NCBI RefSeq assembly: GCF_020215705.1
Contig: NZ_JAIWNB010000001.1
Location: forward strand, 1,116,001-1,180,000
Origin: Nonomuraea aurantiaca
GTDB taxonomy: Bacteria; Actinomycetota; Actinomycetes; Streptosporangiales; Streptosporangiaceae
Direction of reading: 5' to 3'
DNA: 64,000 nucleotides
Below the pieces are notes generated by a model. That model ran no database searches. It saw nothing but the letters and a program-made list of their open reading frames with translations, and had not been told where the DNA came from. The number at the start of each line of letters is the position of its first letter. Position 1 is the first letter of the stretch. Shown here piece by piece: positions 1-9,478 of the stretch. A program made the position numbers and the translations under genes.

Positions 1-70
1 GGGTGCGCAAGGTGATCTTCTTTATGGTGATGCGGAGTTGGATGCCGGGGAATGGGAAAAGGTTCGGGAC

Positions 71-967
71 TTAAGTGAGGAATTCGGCTGGGGCGTTTCG
101 GGTGACGAAAGATTCCAGCTCGGGCAAGGACAGGCCCGGTGGGGTGGCCACGATGAGGCGGTCCACGCCCAGTTCCGCATACGACCTCACGGTGGCGGCA
201 TCGAGGCGGCGGGCCGGGGTGACCGAGATGTGCAGGGGTTTGGTCGACACGGCCCTCAGTGACTCCAGTTGGGTGGCTGTGGCACGTAGGCCGAGCATCC
301 AGCCGTACCAGCCGTCGGCCAGCGTGGCGGCTCGGCGGTGGGCGGCCGGAGTGTGGCCGCCGATGACGACGGGGACCGGGCGCTGGAGGGGGCGGGGGTG
401 GGCGTCCACGTCCTTGAAGGAGACGTGCCGGCCGTCGAAGGCGGGCTTCTCGTCCTGCCAGAGGGAGCGGATGGCCGTCAGGTACTCCTCCAGGCGGGAG
501 CCGCGGTCGGACATCGGGACGCCCAAGGCGCGGAGTTCGGGCTCCAGGTAGCCGGCGCCCACGCCGAAGATCAGGCGGCCGCCGCTGAGGACGTCCACGC
601 TGGCCAGTTGCTTGGCGAGGATCAGCGGGTCGCGCTGGGGGAGTACGACGCAGCCGGTGGCCAGCAGGATGCGCTCGGTGTGCGCGGCCAGGAAGGCCAG
701 CGAGACCACGGCGTCCAGGAGCGGCACGTCCGGTTCCAGAGGGGCGGAGTCCACTCGGGGGCTGGGCAGGACGATGTGGTCGGCGGTCCACAGCGACTCG
801 TAGCCCAGGCTTTCGGCGAGCCTGGCCACCCGGGCGGCGCCCTGGCGGTCGGCGGCGGCGAAGCCGTTCGGCATGTGAAGGCCGATGGAGGGTTCGGCGA
901 AGGGTCCGGTGGAGGGTTCGGTGAAAGGTCCCACGGAAGGTCCGGTGGCGGGTGGGGTGGGGGACAT
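71..967 (-). CDS. LLM-class (luciferase-like) flavin or F420-dependent oxidoreductase
   Basis: A 298-residue luciferase-like TIM-barrel oxidoreductase. Family features are the LGYESLWTADHIV segment near residues 54-66, the GRLIFGVGAGYLEPEL segment mid-protein and the VPVVIGGHTPAAHRRAATLADGW stretch that is read here in pieces as the cofactor-binding region. Actinobacterial members commonly use F420, but flavin use is not excluded; the substrate is unknown. The frame stays open far upstream, but the ATG at 967 gives the usual family length. Residues 11-28 form a low-complexity run of GPF-x-EPS repeats before the barrel, which may be a non-functional extension. The gene diverges from ctaD with about 200 bp between them. 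Confidence 0.85.
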   Translation of the reverse strand: MSPTPPATGPSVGPFTEPSTGPFAEPSIGLHMPNGFAAADRQGAARVARLAESLGYESLWTADHIVLPSPRVDSAPLEPDVPLLDAVVSLAFLAAHTERILLATGCVVLPQRDPLILAKQLASVDVLSGGRLIFGVGAGYLEPELRALGVPMSDRGSRLEEYLTAIRSLWQDEKPAFDGRHVSFKDVDAHPRPLQRPVPVVIGGHTPAAHRRAATLADGWYGWMLGLRATATQLESLRAVSTKPLHISVTPARRLDAATVRSYAELGVDRLIVATPPGLSLPELESFVTRNAPAEFLT

Positions 968-1175
968 ATTGCGAAACGTTACGGGGGTGGAAGGTGGTCC
1001 ACCAGCGACGATCTCGCATGGAATCCATGCGCCGAGTGCATGCCCTGCGGACCGAAAAAGGGGTGCCAGGCAAAGACGTGTGCGATGAATGTTGAAAATT
1101 GCTTCCCGTATGGCGATCGTTGGCGTGGAATTGGAGGATCGGGGCAGAGCACACTCCGCAAAGGAGGGAGCACTC

Positions 1176-2888
1176 GTGACGACAGTTCGCGAGACCTCGA
1201 TCGAGCAGGTCAGACGCCGGCGCACCGGTAAGATCATTGTGTCCTGGCTGTCGACGACCGATCACAAGGTCATCGGCTATCTCTATCTGATCACCTCGTT
1301 CGGGTTCTTCCTCGTCGCGGGCATTATGGCCATGGTGATCAGGGCCGAATTGGTACAGCCCGGGATGCAAATCGTGAGCCAGCAGCTCTACAACCAGCTG
1401 TTCACCATGCACGGCACGATCATGCTGCTGTTGTTCGCCACTCCGCTGTTCGCCGGATTCGCCAATGTGATCATGCCCTTGCAGATCGGCGCACCTGACG
1501 TCGCGTTTCCCCGGCTCAATGCGGTCGCGTACTGGATGTTCCTGTTCGGCGGCCTGATCGTGCTGGCCGGGTTCGCCTCGCCGGGCGGGGCCGCCGAATT
1601 CGGGTGGTTCGCCTATACACCGCTCTCCACCGCCACCTTCACGCCGCACATAGGCGGCGATCTGTGGATCATGGGGCTCGCGCTGTCGGGCCTCGGGACG
1701 ATTCTCGGCTCCGTCAACTTCATCACCACGATCATCGGACTGCGGGCGCCGGGCATGACGATGTTCCGGATGCCGCTGTTCACCTGGAACACCCTGCTGA
1801 CCAGCATGCTCGTCCTCATGGCGTTTCCCGTGCTGGCCGCCGCGCTGCTCGTGCTCGAATCGGATCGCAAGTTCGGTACGCACGTCTTCGAGGCCGCCAA
1901 CGGCGGGCCGTTGATCTGGCAGCACCTGTTCTGGTTCTTCGGGCACCCCGAGGTGTACATCATCGCGCTGCCGTTCTTCGGGATCATCACCGAGGTGATC
2001 CCGGTGTTCAGCCGCAAGCCGATTTTCGGATACGGCGGGCTGGTCGGGGCGACGATCGCGATCGCCGGACTGTCGATGACCGTGTGGGCGCACCACATGT
2101 TCCCCACGGGTCAGGTGCTGCTGCCGTTCTTCTCGTTCATGACGTTCCTCATCGCGGTGCCGACAGGGGTGAAGTTCTTCAACTGGATCGGCACGATGTG
2201 GCGGGGCCACCTGTCTTTCGAGACGCCGATGCTGTTCGCGGTCGGGTTTCTGGTGACGTTCCTGCTGGGCGGCCTGACCGGGGTCATCCTGGCGTCGCCG
2301 CCGCTCGACTTCCACATCAGCGACACGTATTTCGTGGTGGCGCACTTCCATTACGTGGTGTTCGGGACCGTGGTGTTCGCCATGTTCTCGGGGTTCTACT
2401 TCTGGTGGCCGAAGATGACCGGGCGGATGCTCGACGACCGGCTGGGGAAGGTGCATTTCTGGACGCTGTTCATCGGGTTCCACACCACGTTCCTGATCCA
2501 GCACTGGCTCGGGGCGATGGGCATGCCCAGGCGATACGCCGACTACAGCCCGGCCGACGGCTTCACCGGGATGAACGAGATCTCCTCCATCGGGGCATTC
2601 CTGCTCGGCGCTTCGACGTTGCCGTTCCTCTACAACGTCTGGAAGACCGCCAGGCGGGCGCCCAAGGTGACGCTCGACGACCCCTGGGGCTACGGCAACA
2701 GCCTGGAGTGGGCCACCTCGTGTCCGCCGCCACGGCACAACTTCACCTTCCTCCCGCCCATCCGGTCGGAACGGCCCGCGTTCGATCTGCACTATCCGCA
2801 CTTGCCGAAGGAGGAATTCGAAGAGGGGGCCGGGGAAGAGGAGACTGGGGAAGAGGGTTCGAAAGAGACCGAGGAGCAGCCCGGCTGA
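1176..2888 (+). CDS. ctaD: Cytochrome c oxidase subunit I (aa3 type)
   Basis: Catalytic subunit of the aa3 terminal oxidase, a 12-helix membrane protein that reduces O2 and pumps protons. Visible ligands are H79 (heme a, FTMHGTIM), the HPEVY Cu-B/tyrosine motif at 257-261, HH306-307 (WAHHMF) and H390/H392 (VAHFHYV, heme a and a3). The start is the GTG at 1176 behind AAAGGAGGGAG, not the upstream ATG in the same frame, giving 570 residues. The C-terminus is an unusual Glu/Gly-rich acidic tail of about 25 residues. No other oxidase subunit genes lie in the window, so this copy stands alone next to the fumarate reductase operon. Confidence 0.97.
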   Translation: MTTVRETSIEQVRRRRTGKIIVSWLSTTDHKVIGYLYLITSFGFFLVAGIMAMVIRAELVQPGMQIVSQQLYNQLFTMHGTIMLLLFATPLFAGFANVIMPLQIGAPDVAFPRLNAVAYWMFLFGGLIVLAGFASPGGAAEFGWFAYTPLSTATFTPHIGGDLWIMGLALSGLGTILGSVNFITTIIGLRAPGMTMFRMPLFTWNTLLTSMLVLMAFPVLAAALLVLESDRKFGTHVFEAANGGPLIWQHLFWFFGHPEVYIIALPFFGIITEVIPVFSRKPIFGYGGLVGATIAIAGLSMTVWAHHMFPTGQVLLPFFSFMTFLIAVPTGVKFFNWIGTMWRGHLSFETPMLFAVGFLVTFLLGGLTGVILASPPLDFHISDTYFVVAHFHYVVFGTVVFAMFSGFYFWWPKMTGRMLDDRLGKVHFWTLFIGFHTTFLIQHWLGAMGMPRRYADYSPADGFTGMNEISSIGAFLLGASTLPFLYNVWKTARRAPKVTLDDPWGYGNSLEWATSCPPPRHNFTFLPPIRSERPAFDLHYPHLPKEEFEEGAGEEETGEEGSKETEEQPG

Positions 2889-3002
2889 CCGGCACGTGCC
2901 AAAGAGCCGTGCCAAAGAGCCGTTCCGAAAGCCGGGCCTTCTCCGAAGCAGGTCCGGGTGCTTGTGTGGAGATGACGTTTCGCCCATCTAAGGAGATCGG
3001 CG

Positions 3003-3236
3003 ATGACCGGCACGAAGACTCCCTTCACCCCCGAGACGGCCCCCTGCGGCAAGAAGTCCGCCGGCGAGCGCCTCGTCGACGACGACGGCTACGGCCTGGT
3101 GATCCGCGACCAGATCTTCGACTGCGGCTGCCGCCGGATCCGCCACGAGTACCACGACGGCAGCATCCACCTCTCCGCCATCCGCCATGACGGCAAGCGG
3201 GTGAAGGACCCGATACAACCCGACCACGGGAGCTGA
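3003..3236 (+). CDS. Small Cys-containing protein of unknown function, first gene of frd operon
   Basis: A 77-residue soluble protein with no family I recognise. It has three cysteines (C15, C42 and C44, the last two in a DCGCRR motif) and a mixed acidic/basic composition. A good AAGGAG lies 8 bp before the ATG. It ends 6 bp before frdA, so co-transcription is likely. Its position suggests an accessory role for the membrane dehydrogenase, possibly metal or cofactor related, but that is inference from context only. Confidence 0.7.
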   Translation: MTGTKTPFTPETAPCGKKSAGERLVDDDGYGLVIRDQIFDCGCRRIRHEYHDGSIHLSAIRHDGKRVKDPIQPDHGS

Positions 3237-3242
3237 TCGCAC

Positions 3243-4979
3243 ATGATCGACGTGCTCATCGTCGGAGGAGGCGGAGCGGGTCTGCGCGCGGCCATCGCGG
3301 TCGCCGAGACGGACCCCGCGCTCACGGTGGCGGTCGTGTCGAAGGTCTACCCGATGCGCAGCCACACGGTCTCCGCCGAAGGCGGCGCCGCCGCGGTGAT
3401 CGGCGTCGGCGACACGCTCGACGAGCACTGCTACGACACGATCTCCGGCGGCGACTGGCTCTGCGACCAGGACGCGGTCGAGGCGTTCGTGGAGGAGGCG
3501 CCCCGCGAGCTGATCCAGCTGGAGCACTGGGGCTGCCCGTGGAGCCGCGAGCCGGACGGCCGGGTGGCCGTCCGGCCGTTCGGCGGGATGAAGCGGATGC
3601 GCACCTGGTACGCGGCCGACAAAACCGGTTTCCACCTTCTCCACACCTTGTTCCAAACAACACTGAAATATCCGGACATCGTGCGGTACGACGAGTGGCA
3701 CGTCACCAAGCTCGTCGTCGACGACGGCCGGGTCCACGGCGTCGTGGCCGTCGAGCTGCGAACCGGCCGCATCGAGACCATCGCCGCCAGGACCGTCATC
3801 CTGGCCACCGGCGGCTGCGGCCGGGTCTTCCCCTTCACCACGAACGCCGCGATCAAGACCGGCGACGGCATGGCCCTGGCCTACCGGGCGGGCGCGCCGC
3901 TGAAGGACATGGAGTTCGTCCAGTACCACCCGACCGGCCTGCCGTTCACCGGCATCCTCATCACCGAGGCGGCCAGGGCGGAGGGCGGCTGGCTGATCAA
4001 CAAGGACGGCTACCGCTACCTCCAGGACTACGACCTGGGCAAACCCACGCCGACACCCAAGTTGCGCAGCATGGAGCTGGGCCCGCGCGACCGCCTCTCC
4101 CAGGCGTTCGTGCACGAGCAGCAGCTGGGCCGCACGGTCGACACCCCGTACGGGCCGGTCGTCTACCTGGACCTGCGCCACCTCGGCGAGGGCAAGATCG
4201 ACTCCCGTATCCCGTTCGTCCGCGAGCTGTGCAAGAGCTACCAGAACCTCGACCCGGCCACCGACCTCATCCCGGTCCGCCCGGTCGTGCACTACATGAT
4301 GGGCGGCGTCCACACCGACCTCGACGGCGCCACTCCGGTCGCCGGGCTGTTCGCGGCCGGTGAGACCGCGTGCGTCAGCATCAACGGCGCCAACCGGCTC
4401 GGCTCGAACTCGCTCCCGGAGATCCTCGTGTTCGGCAGAAGGGCGGGCCTGGCCGCCGCGAGGTTCGCGAAAGAGCACAAAGAGCACGGCGAGCACGAGG
4501 CCGTACGGACACAGGGGGATGACGAGCGGCGGCGGCTGGAACGCGCGCGAGATGCGCCGGGCAAGGGCGAGCGGATCGCCGACCTGCGCGAGGAGATGCA
4601 GCACACCCTGGAGGGCGCGGCCGGGATCTACCGGACCGGCGGCGTGCTCGCCAGAGCCGTCGACACCCTCGCAGAGCTGCGCGAACGCGCGCAAGAGGCG
4701 CGTGTCGACGACTCCAGCACGACGTTCAACACCGAGCTGATCAACCTGCAGGAGCTGCACACCATGCTCGATGTCGCGCAGGCCATCGTCGCCTGCGCGC
4801 TCAACCGGAAGGAGTCGCGCGGCGCGCACCAGCGCACCGACTTCTCCGCCAGGGACGACACCTCCTATCTCGCGCACTCGCTGGTGCACCGCGCGCCCGA
4901 CGGCACGCCGTCGGTCGGCCTGCTGCCCGTGACGATCACCCGCTGGCCTCCGGGGGAAAGGGTCTATGGACGTGACTGA
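3243..4979 (+). CDS. frdA: Fumarate reductase/succinate dehydrogenase flavoprotein subunit
   Basis: A 578-residue flavoprotein that interconverts succinate and fumarate on the cytoplasmic face of the membrane. The N-terminal dinucleotide fold is [14 protein letters not shown] (residues 4-17). H41 in [11 protein letters not shown] is the expected covalent FAD attachment histidine. The substrate-site segment [11 protein letters not shown] and TEAARAEGG follows, and the FAD-capping [13 protein letters not shown] segment is at about 382-394. Length is normal. The gene overlaps frdB by 14 bp. Flavoprotein sequence alone does not decide the direction; the FrdC/FrdD-type anchors downstream place the complex in the quinol:fumarate reductase architecture. 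Confidence 0.95.
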   Translation: MIDVLIVGGGGAGLRAAIAVAETDPALTVAVVSKVYPMRSHTVSAEGGAAAVIGVGDTLDEHCYDTISGGDWLCDQDAVEAFVEEAPRELIQLEHWGCPWSREPDGRVAVRPFGGMKRMRTWYAADKTGFHLLHTLFQTTLKYPDIVRYDEWHVTKLVVDDGRVHGVVAVELRTGRIETIAARTVILATGGCGRVFPFTTNAAIKTGDGMALAYRAGAPLKDMEFVQYHPTGLPFTGILITEAARAEGGWLINKDGYRYLQDYDLGKPTPTPKLRSMELGPRDRLSQAFVHEQQLGRTVDTPYGPVVYLDLRHLGEGKIDSRIPFVRELCKSYQNLDPATDLIPVRPVVHYMMGGVHTDLDGATPVAGLFAAGETACVSINGANRLGSNSLPEILVFGRRAGLAAARFAKEHKEHGEHEAVRTQGDDERRRLERARDAPGKGERIADLREEMQHTLEGAAGIYRTGGVLARAVDTLAELRERAQEARVDDSSTTFNTELINLQELHTMLDVAQAIVACALNRKESRGAHQRTDFSARDDTSYLAHSLVHRAPDGTPSVGLLPVTITRWPPGERVYGRD

Positions 4980-5733
4980 CACCGAAGAGTCCGTACGGCA
5001 GGCGGCGGCCACCCGCACGATCCGGCTGGAGGTCGCCCGCTACCGGCCGGGGCAGGACAGCGAGCCGGTCTTCCAGGACTACGACGTGCCGCTGACGGCC
5101 GACTGGGCGGTGCTCGACGGCCTGAACTACGTCAAGGACCGGCTCGACGGCAGCCTGTCGTTCCGCTGGTCGTGCCGCATGGGCGTCTGCGGCTCGTGCG
5201 GCATGACCGTCAACGGCGAGCCCCGGCTGACCTGCGGGACCTTCCTCACCGAGTACGGCGACGGGCCGATCAGGATCGAGCCGCTCAAGGGCTTCCCGGT
5301 GATCAGGGATCTGGTCGTGGACATCGACGACTTCCTGGCCAAGCTGTCGTCGGTGCGGCCGTGGCTCATCAGGGAGGGCGAGGAGCTGCCGCTGACCACG
5401 GAGTACGCGCAGACGCCCGAGCAGCTCGACGCCTACAAGCAGTACAGCATGTGCATCAACTGCATGCTCTGCTACTCGGCCTGCCCGGTGTACGTGCTCA
5501 ACCCCGACTTCCTCGGCCCGGCCGCGATCGCGCTGGCGCAGCGTTACAACCTCGATTCCCGGGACATGGGCGACCGCTTCGACGTGCTCAACCTGGAGGA
5601 GGCGGTCTGGGGCTGCACGTTCGTCGGAGAGTGCACGCGGGTCTGTCCCAAGCACGTGGACCCGGCCGAGGCGATCCAGCGCGGCAAGCTGACCGCCGCC
5701 CTGCGCTCGGTACTGCCCTGGAGCAAGCGATGA
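4966..5733 (+). CDS. frdB: Fumarate reductase/succinate dehydrogenase iron-sulfur subunit
   Basis: A 255-residue electron-transfer subunit carrying three clusters. C70, C75, C78 and C90 ([12 protein letters not shown]...C) bind the [2Fe-2S] cluster. C163, C166, C169 and C173 ([11 protein letters not shown]) provide the [4Fe-4S] and C217, C223 and C227 ([11 protein letters not shown]) the [3Fe-4S] ligands. It passes electrons between the flavoprotein and quinone at the FrdC/FrdD anchors. The start overlaps the end of frdA by 14 bp, and its stop overlaps the frdC start as ATGA, so translation is coupled. Confidence 0.96.
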   Translation: MDVTDTEESVRQAAATRTIRLEVARYRPGQDSEPVFQDYDVPLTADWAVLDGLNYVKDRLDGSLSFRWSCRMGVCGSCGMTVNGEPRLTCGTFLTEYGDGPIRIEPLKGFPVIRDLVVDIDDFLAKLSSVRPWLIREGEELPLTTEYAQTPEQLDAYKQYSMCINCMLCYSACPVYVLNPDFLGPAAIALAQRYNLDSRDMGDRFDVLNLEEAVWGCTFVGECTRVCPKHVDPAEAIQRGKLTAALRSVLPWSKR

Positions 5734-6140
5734 CCAGGCCGCCCGGGAGCGAGCGAGCGACGAGCACCTACCGGCCGCCGCGGGACGCGTTCTGGTTCGC
5801 CCGTACCCGCAACTACACCATCTTCGTCCTGCGCGAGCTCACCAGCGTGCTGGTCGCGTGGACGGTCGTCTTCCTGCTCCTGCTGGTCGGCGCCCTGCTG
5901 AACGGCACCTTCCAGGACTTCACCGCCCTGGCCGCCCGGCCCTGGATGATCGCCGTCAACGTGGTGGCCCTGGTCGCGACCGCCTTCCACGCCGTCACGT
6001 TCCTGAACCTGGCGCCGAAGGCCACCGTGGTCCGGCTCGACGGCTGGCGGGTGCCCGCCTGGATGATCCAGGGCGGCAACCATTCGGCGTGGCTGGCGCT
6101 GTCCGTCCTGATCGCCTACTTCATCCTGAGGTCACCGTGA
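5730..6140 (+). CDS. frdC: Fumarate reductase membrane anchor subunit C
   Basis: A 136-residue membrane anchor of the FrdC family. It has three hydrophobic helices (about residues 29-50, 65-88 and 110-133), and the [19 protein letters not shown] stretch before and within helix 1 is family-typical. It binds quinone together with FrdD and holds the FrdAB head. The start is the ATG overlapping the frdB stop; the GTGA overlap with frdD couples it downstream. The E. coli homologue is of similar size and heme-free. No conserved heme-ligand pattern is obvious here. Confidence 0.9.
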   Translation: MTRPPGSERATSTYRPPRDAFWFARTRNYTIFVLRELTSVLVAWTVVFLLLLVGALLNGTFQDFTALAARPWMIAVNVVALVATAFHAVTFLNLAPKATVVRLDGWRVPAWMIQGGNHSAWLALSVLIAYFILRSP

Positions 6141-6478
6141 AGCGGACGATAGAGCCGTACCTGTGGCTGCTCTTCAGCGGCGGGGGAGTGGCCGCCGCGC
6201 TGCTGCTGCCCGTGCTGGTCCTGCTGTTCGGCGTGCTCATGCCGCTCGGCGTGATCGACTGGCCGACCGTCGCGCACCTGCGCGCGCTCCTGGACAACGT
6301 CCTCGTACGGCTCGCGCTGCTCGTGGTCATCGTGCTCTGCCTGTTCCACGCCGCGCATCGGATCCGGTTCACCAGCGAGGAGTTGTTCGGCATCGCCCGC
6401 TACGACTCGCTGATCGCGGTGCTCTGCTACGGCGGGGCGATTGTGGGCGCCGTGACTGGGGCGCTGCTTTTGTTCTAG
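6137..6478 (+). CDS. frdD: Fumarate reductase membrane anchor subunit D
   Basis: A 113-residue protein with three transmembrane helices, of the FrdD family: EPYLWLLFSGGGVAAALLLP at the N-terminus, the LFHAAHRIR loop after helix 2, then a final helix GAIVGAVTGALLLF. It starts with GTG overlapping the frdC stop. With FrdC it anchors the catalytic subunits and forms the quinone site. It is the last gene of the operon; a gap of about 110 bp follows before the protease gene. Confidence 0.9.
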   Translation: MKRTIEPYLWLLFSGGGVAAALLLPVLVLLFGVLMPLGVIDWPTVAHLRALLDNVLVRLALLVVIVLCLFHAAHRIRFTSEELFGIARYDSLIAVLCYGGAIVGAVTGALLLF

Positions 6479-6589
6479 TTTCATCACATTTCGACCGGGC
6501 TCTTTACGTTGGCTTTACTCACCCTCTAAATTCCGGCATTGCACCCTGTGGCCATGCGGCCCGGCGATCCCGGGCAGAGAGGGTTATCA

Positions 6590-9334
6590 GTGCCCAGCAC
6601 AAAGCGTCTGTTAACCGCATTACCCGCGGTCGCCCTCCTCGGCGCCGCGCTGACGGTCCCCGCCGCTCCTGCCTCTGCCGCCAGGTACGAGCCGGGCGCA
6701 TCCGACTTCTACATCAACTATGCGCCGCCCAGCGTCGAAGAGACGCCCGACGAGCCTCTCCTGCCCAACCAGAAGGCCCGCTCGCTCAGCCCGGCGCAGA
6801 AGACCGACAGGAAGTTCACCAGCGGCAACCCGGCCGCCGCCCGGGTGCTCGCGGCCCGCGAGAACGAGGCGATCAAGACCGGTCGCAACCCCGCCGACTT
6901 CATCTTCAAGAAGTCCAAGCAGACCCGCGTCGCCAAGCTGCTGACCGTCCTGGTCGAGTTCAACGAGCAGGCCAACGACGACTTCTCCGGCTACAACCGC
7001 CTGCGCACGGTCAACAGCGCGCCCGATGACTGCGTGGTCGAGCCGGCGGGCACGGTCAAGAACGGCCCGCTGCACAACAACATCCCCGACCCCGCGACGT
7101 TGCCGCACAAGGACAACAACAGCTTCTGGGTCAAGGACTTCAGCACCTCGCACTTCAACACGATGCTCTACACCGACAAGGGCATCACCCAGCGCGTACG
7201 TCCCGACCTGAAGGACCCGCGCGACGGCCGCCCCGGCATCGACATCTCCGGCTTCACCATGAAGAAGATGTACGAGGAGATGTCCAAGGGCGCCTACTCG
7301 GTCACCGGCTCCGCGGTCGGCTGGATCAAGGCGCCGCACTCCGAGGCCTGGTACGGCGCGGCGGCCTGCGGCGGCGCTCCCCAGGACATGACCGGCCACC
7401 CGGACAACCCGCTCGGCGCGGGCCAGCTCGCCATCGACACGGTGGACGCGCTGGCCAAGAGCCAGCCGAACTTCCCGTGGGCCGACTACGACGTCGAGGA
7501 CGTCTCCGACGTCGACGGTGACGGCAACTTCAGCGAGCCCGACGGCGTCATCGACCACCTGGTCATGGTGCACGCGGGCAAGGACAAGTCGTCGAACGGC
7601 GGCGCCGAGGGCACGTACGCGATCTGGGCGCACTCCAGCGCGGTGGCCGGCGGCTACAAGATCCCCGGCAGCGACAAGAAGATCTCCAACTACATCGTGC
7701 AGCCGGAGGACTCCGGCGTCGGCGTCTTCGCCCACGAGTACGGCCACGACCTCGGTCTGCCCGACCTGTACGACACCTCGGGCCAGGCCAGCTCCGCCGT
7801 CGACTTCTGGGACCTGATGTCGAGCGGCTCGCACTCCGGGCCGATCTTCCAGTCCATGCCGACCCACATGGGTCTGTGGGACAAGTGGGTGCTCGGCTGG
7901 GCGAACCCGAAGACGTTCAACCCGGGCGACGCCGCCAAGCTGGTCACCGTCGGACAGTCGTCGCGGACGCCCAAGCTCACCCAGGACGGCGTCCGAGTGA
8001 ACCTGGCCTCCACGCCGCTGAAGATGGTCGACCCGCACAGCGGCGCCAACGCCTGGTGGTCCGGGCTGGACCAGGAATGGGCGGACGTCAAGCTGACCCG
8101 TGACGTGGCGGTGCCCGCCGGAACCGACCTGCGGTTCTGGATGTGGAACAACTACGAGATCGAGCAGGACTGGGACTTCGGCTTCGTCGAGGTGTCGACC
8201 GACGGCGGCGAGACCTGGGCCCAGCAGAAGGTCTACGACGAGGCGGGCAACGAGGTCAGCACGCCCGACGGCTACCCGGACCCGAACAAGAACCTCAAGA
8301 CGTTCGGCAACAAGAAGTACGGGCTCACCGGCAACACCAACGGCTGGCGGCACGACTACGTCAACCTGACCGCGTTCGCCGGTAAGACGATCAAGCTGCG
8401 CCTCGCGTACAACACCGACGCGGCCTTCACCCCGCGCGGCTGGCACGCCGACGACTTCCAGCTCACCAACGGCGGCACCGCCGTGTGGAGCGACGACGTC
8501 GAGGGCGGCGAGAACGGCTGGAAGGCCATCGGCGGCACGCACACCAACACGAGCGGCCAGGGCTGGACGATCAACAACGGCTCGCGCGAGGTGTCCCGCT
8601 TCTACCTGGCCGAGTGGCGCAACTTCGACGGGTTCGACCAGGGCCTGCAGTACGCCTACGACACCAACTACTCCCGTGACGGGGCGTGGAAGGTGGAGAA
8701 GGTCAAGTACAACGCCCCTGGCCTGCTGGTGTGGTACCGCGACTCGACGTTCACCAACAACTCGCTGTCCAACAACCTCGATCTCCAGCCGAGCATCGGG
8801 TCGAAGGGCAGCCTGCTGGTCGTGGACTCGCACTTCGATCCGCTGCGCCGCACCGGCACCGCGGCGCAGAAGGACCCGACGCGGCACAAGAACCTCGAAG
8901 GCCGCACCCAGTCGTCCAACGCGGCGTTCTCCTTCGGGAAGACGTACCCGCTCAAGGAGTGCCTGGAGGCGGCGGACGAGCCGTTCAGCGAGTACTGCAC
9001 GGACATCGCGGCGCTGAAGGGCGTGCCGAACTTCACCGACGCCAAGACCTGGTACCCGGGTCTGGAAGTGCAGAACGGCAGCCTGTTCTACCGCGACTTC
9101 GACGCGTCGGTGGTCGTCCCGTCCAAGGGCGACCAGCCGTACAGCACCCGCGTCGTGAACCTCGACGGAACCCCGGCCACCGAGCTGTACGGCACGGACC
9201 TGGGGGGCGGCCACGTGGCCGGCTCCGGCAACCCGGGTGACGAGGGCAAGGCGCTCGGCGTCCAGTTCAAGCTGGTCTCGCCGCTGCCCGGCAACCTGGG
9301 CGCCATCGTCCAGGTGATCCCGCCGAAGAAGTAA
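6590..9334 (+). CDS. Secreted M6-family (immune inhibitor A-like) metalloprotease
   Basis: A 914-residue secreted zinc protease. The GTG at 6590 behind GAGAGGG begins a clear Sec signal: PSTKRL, a hydrophobic core and an AxA site near ASAA (about residue 28-32). After a propeptide-like stretch, the catalytic HEYGH is at about 382-386, followed by DLGLPDLYD, typical of peptidase family M6. The 500 residues beyond contain beta-rich accessory segments with repeated W-x-D/aspartate-rich motifs, as in InhA-type enzymes. It is probably an extracellular nutrient-scavenging protease. It is a single transcription unit, closed by the terminator at 9379-9408. Confidence 0.93.
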   Translation: MPSTKRLLTALPAVALLGAALTVPAAPASAARYEPGASDFYINYAPPSVEETPDEPLLPNQKARSLSPAQKTDRKFTSGNPAAARVLAARENEAIKTGRNPADFIFKKSKQTRVAKLLTVLVEFNEQANDDFSGYNRLRTVNSAPDDCVVEPAGTVKNGPLHNNIPDPATLPHKDNNSFWVKDFSTSHFNTMLYTDKGITQRVRPDLKDPRDGRPGIDISGFTMKKMYEEMSKGAYSVTGSAVGWIKAPHSEAWYGAAACGGAPQDMTGHPDNPLGAGQLAIDTVDALAKSQPNFPWADYDVEDVSDVDGDGNFSEPDGVIDHLVMVHAGKDKSSNGGAEGTYAIWAHSSAVAGGYKIPGSDKKISNYIVQPEDSGVGVFAHEYGHDLGLPDLYDTSGQASSAVDFWDLMSSGSHSGPIFQSMPTHMGLWDKWVLGWANPKTFNPGDAAKLVTVGQSSRTPKLTQDGVRVNLASTPLKMVDPHSGANAWWSGLDQEWADVKLTRDVAVPAGTDLRFWMWNNYEIEQDWDFGFVEVSTDGGETWAQQKVYDEAGNEVSTPDGYPDPNKNLKTFGNKKYGLTGNTNGWRHDYVNLTAFAGKTIKLRLAYNTDAAFTPRGWHADDFQLTNGGTAVWSDDVEGGENGWKAIGGTHTNTSGQGWTINNGSREVSRFYLAEWRNFDGFDQGLQYAYDTNYSRDGAWKVEKVKYNAPGLLVWYRDSTFTNNSLSNNLDLQPSIGSKGSLLVVDSHFDPLRRTGTAAQKDPTRHKNLEGRTQSSNAAFSFGKTYPLKECLEAADEPFSEYCTDIAALKGVPNFTDAKTWYPGLEVQNGSLFYRDFDASVVVPSKGDQPYSTRVVNLDGTPATELYGTDLGGGHVAGSGNPGDEGKALGVQFKLVSPLPGNLGAIVQVIPPKK

Positions 9335-9378
9335 CAGCCATCCGGCTGTGGAAGTAACCGGCTGTTGAAGTAAATCGA

Positions 9379-9408
9379 GGGGCCGCCGGGACATCCGGCG
9401 GCCCCTTT
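9379..9408 (+). terminator. Strong rho-independent terminator after the M6 protease
   Basis: A perfect 11-bp inverted repeat (GGGGCCGCCGG at 9379-9389 and CCGGCGGCCCC at 9395-9405) with a 5-nt loop and a short TTT tail lies 45 bp after the protease stop. It should end protease transcription before the lipid kinase gene. Confidence 0.85.
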
Positions 9409-9478
9409 CGGCTGGCCGCGGGTAGCGTTCCATTCACCTAAGGTCGGCCGCAGGTGGCCCCCGACGCACCTACCATTG

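Noticed and set aside
1..70. Part of another gene at the left edge
   Set aside because: No frame in these 70 bases shows recognisable homology.
885..950. Repeat array in the LLM oxidoreductase N-terminus as a regulatory element
   Set aside because: It is a degenerate low-complexity coding stretch with no clean period; mentioned with the gene only.
2988..5018. Long open frame antisense to frdA and neighbours
   Set aside because: Its composition (runs of Val, Ala, Asp, His and Arg with no domain) is what the complement of GC-rich coding DNA gives; the plus-strand genes have clear motifs.
6620..9433. 937-codon open frame antisense to the M6 protease
   Set aside because: Shadow of the protease gene; the plus strand has a signal peptide and HEYGH, the minus frame has no recognisable domain.
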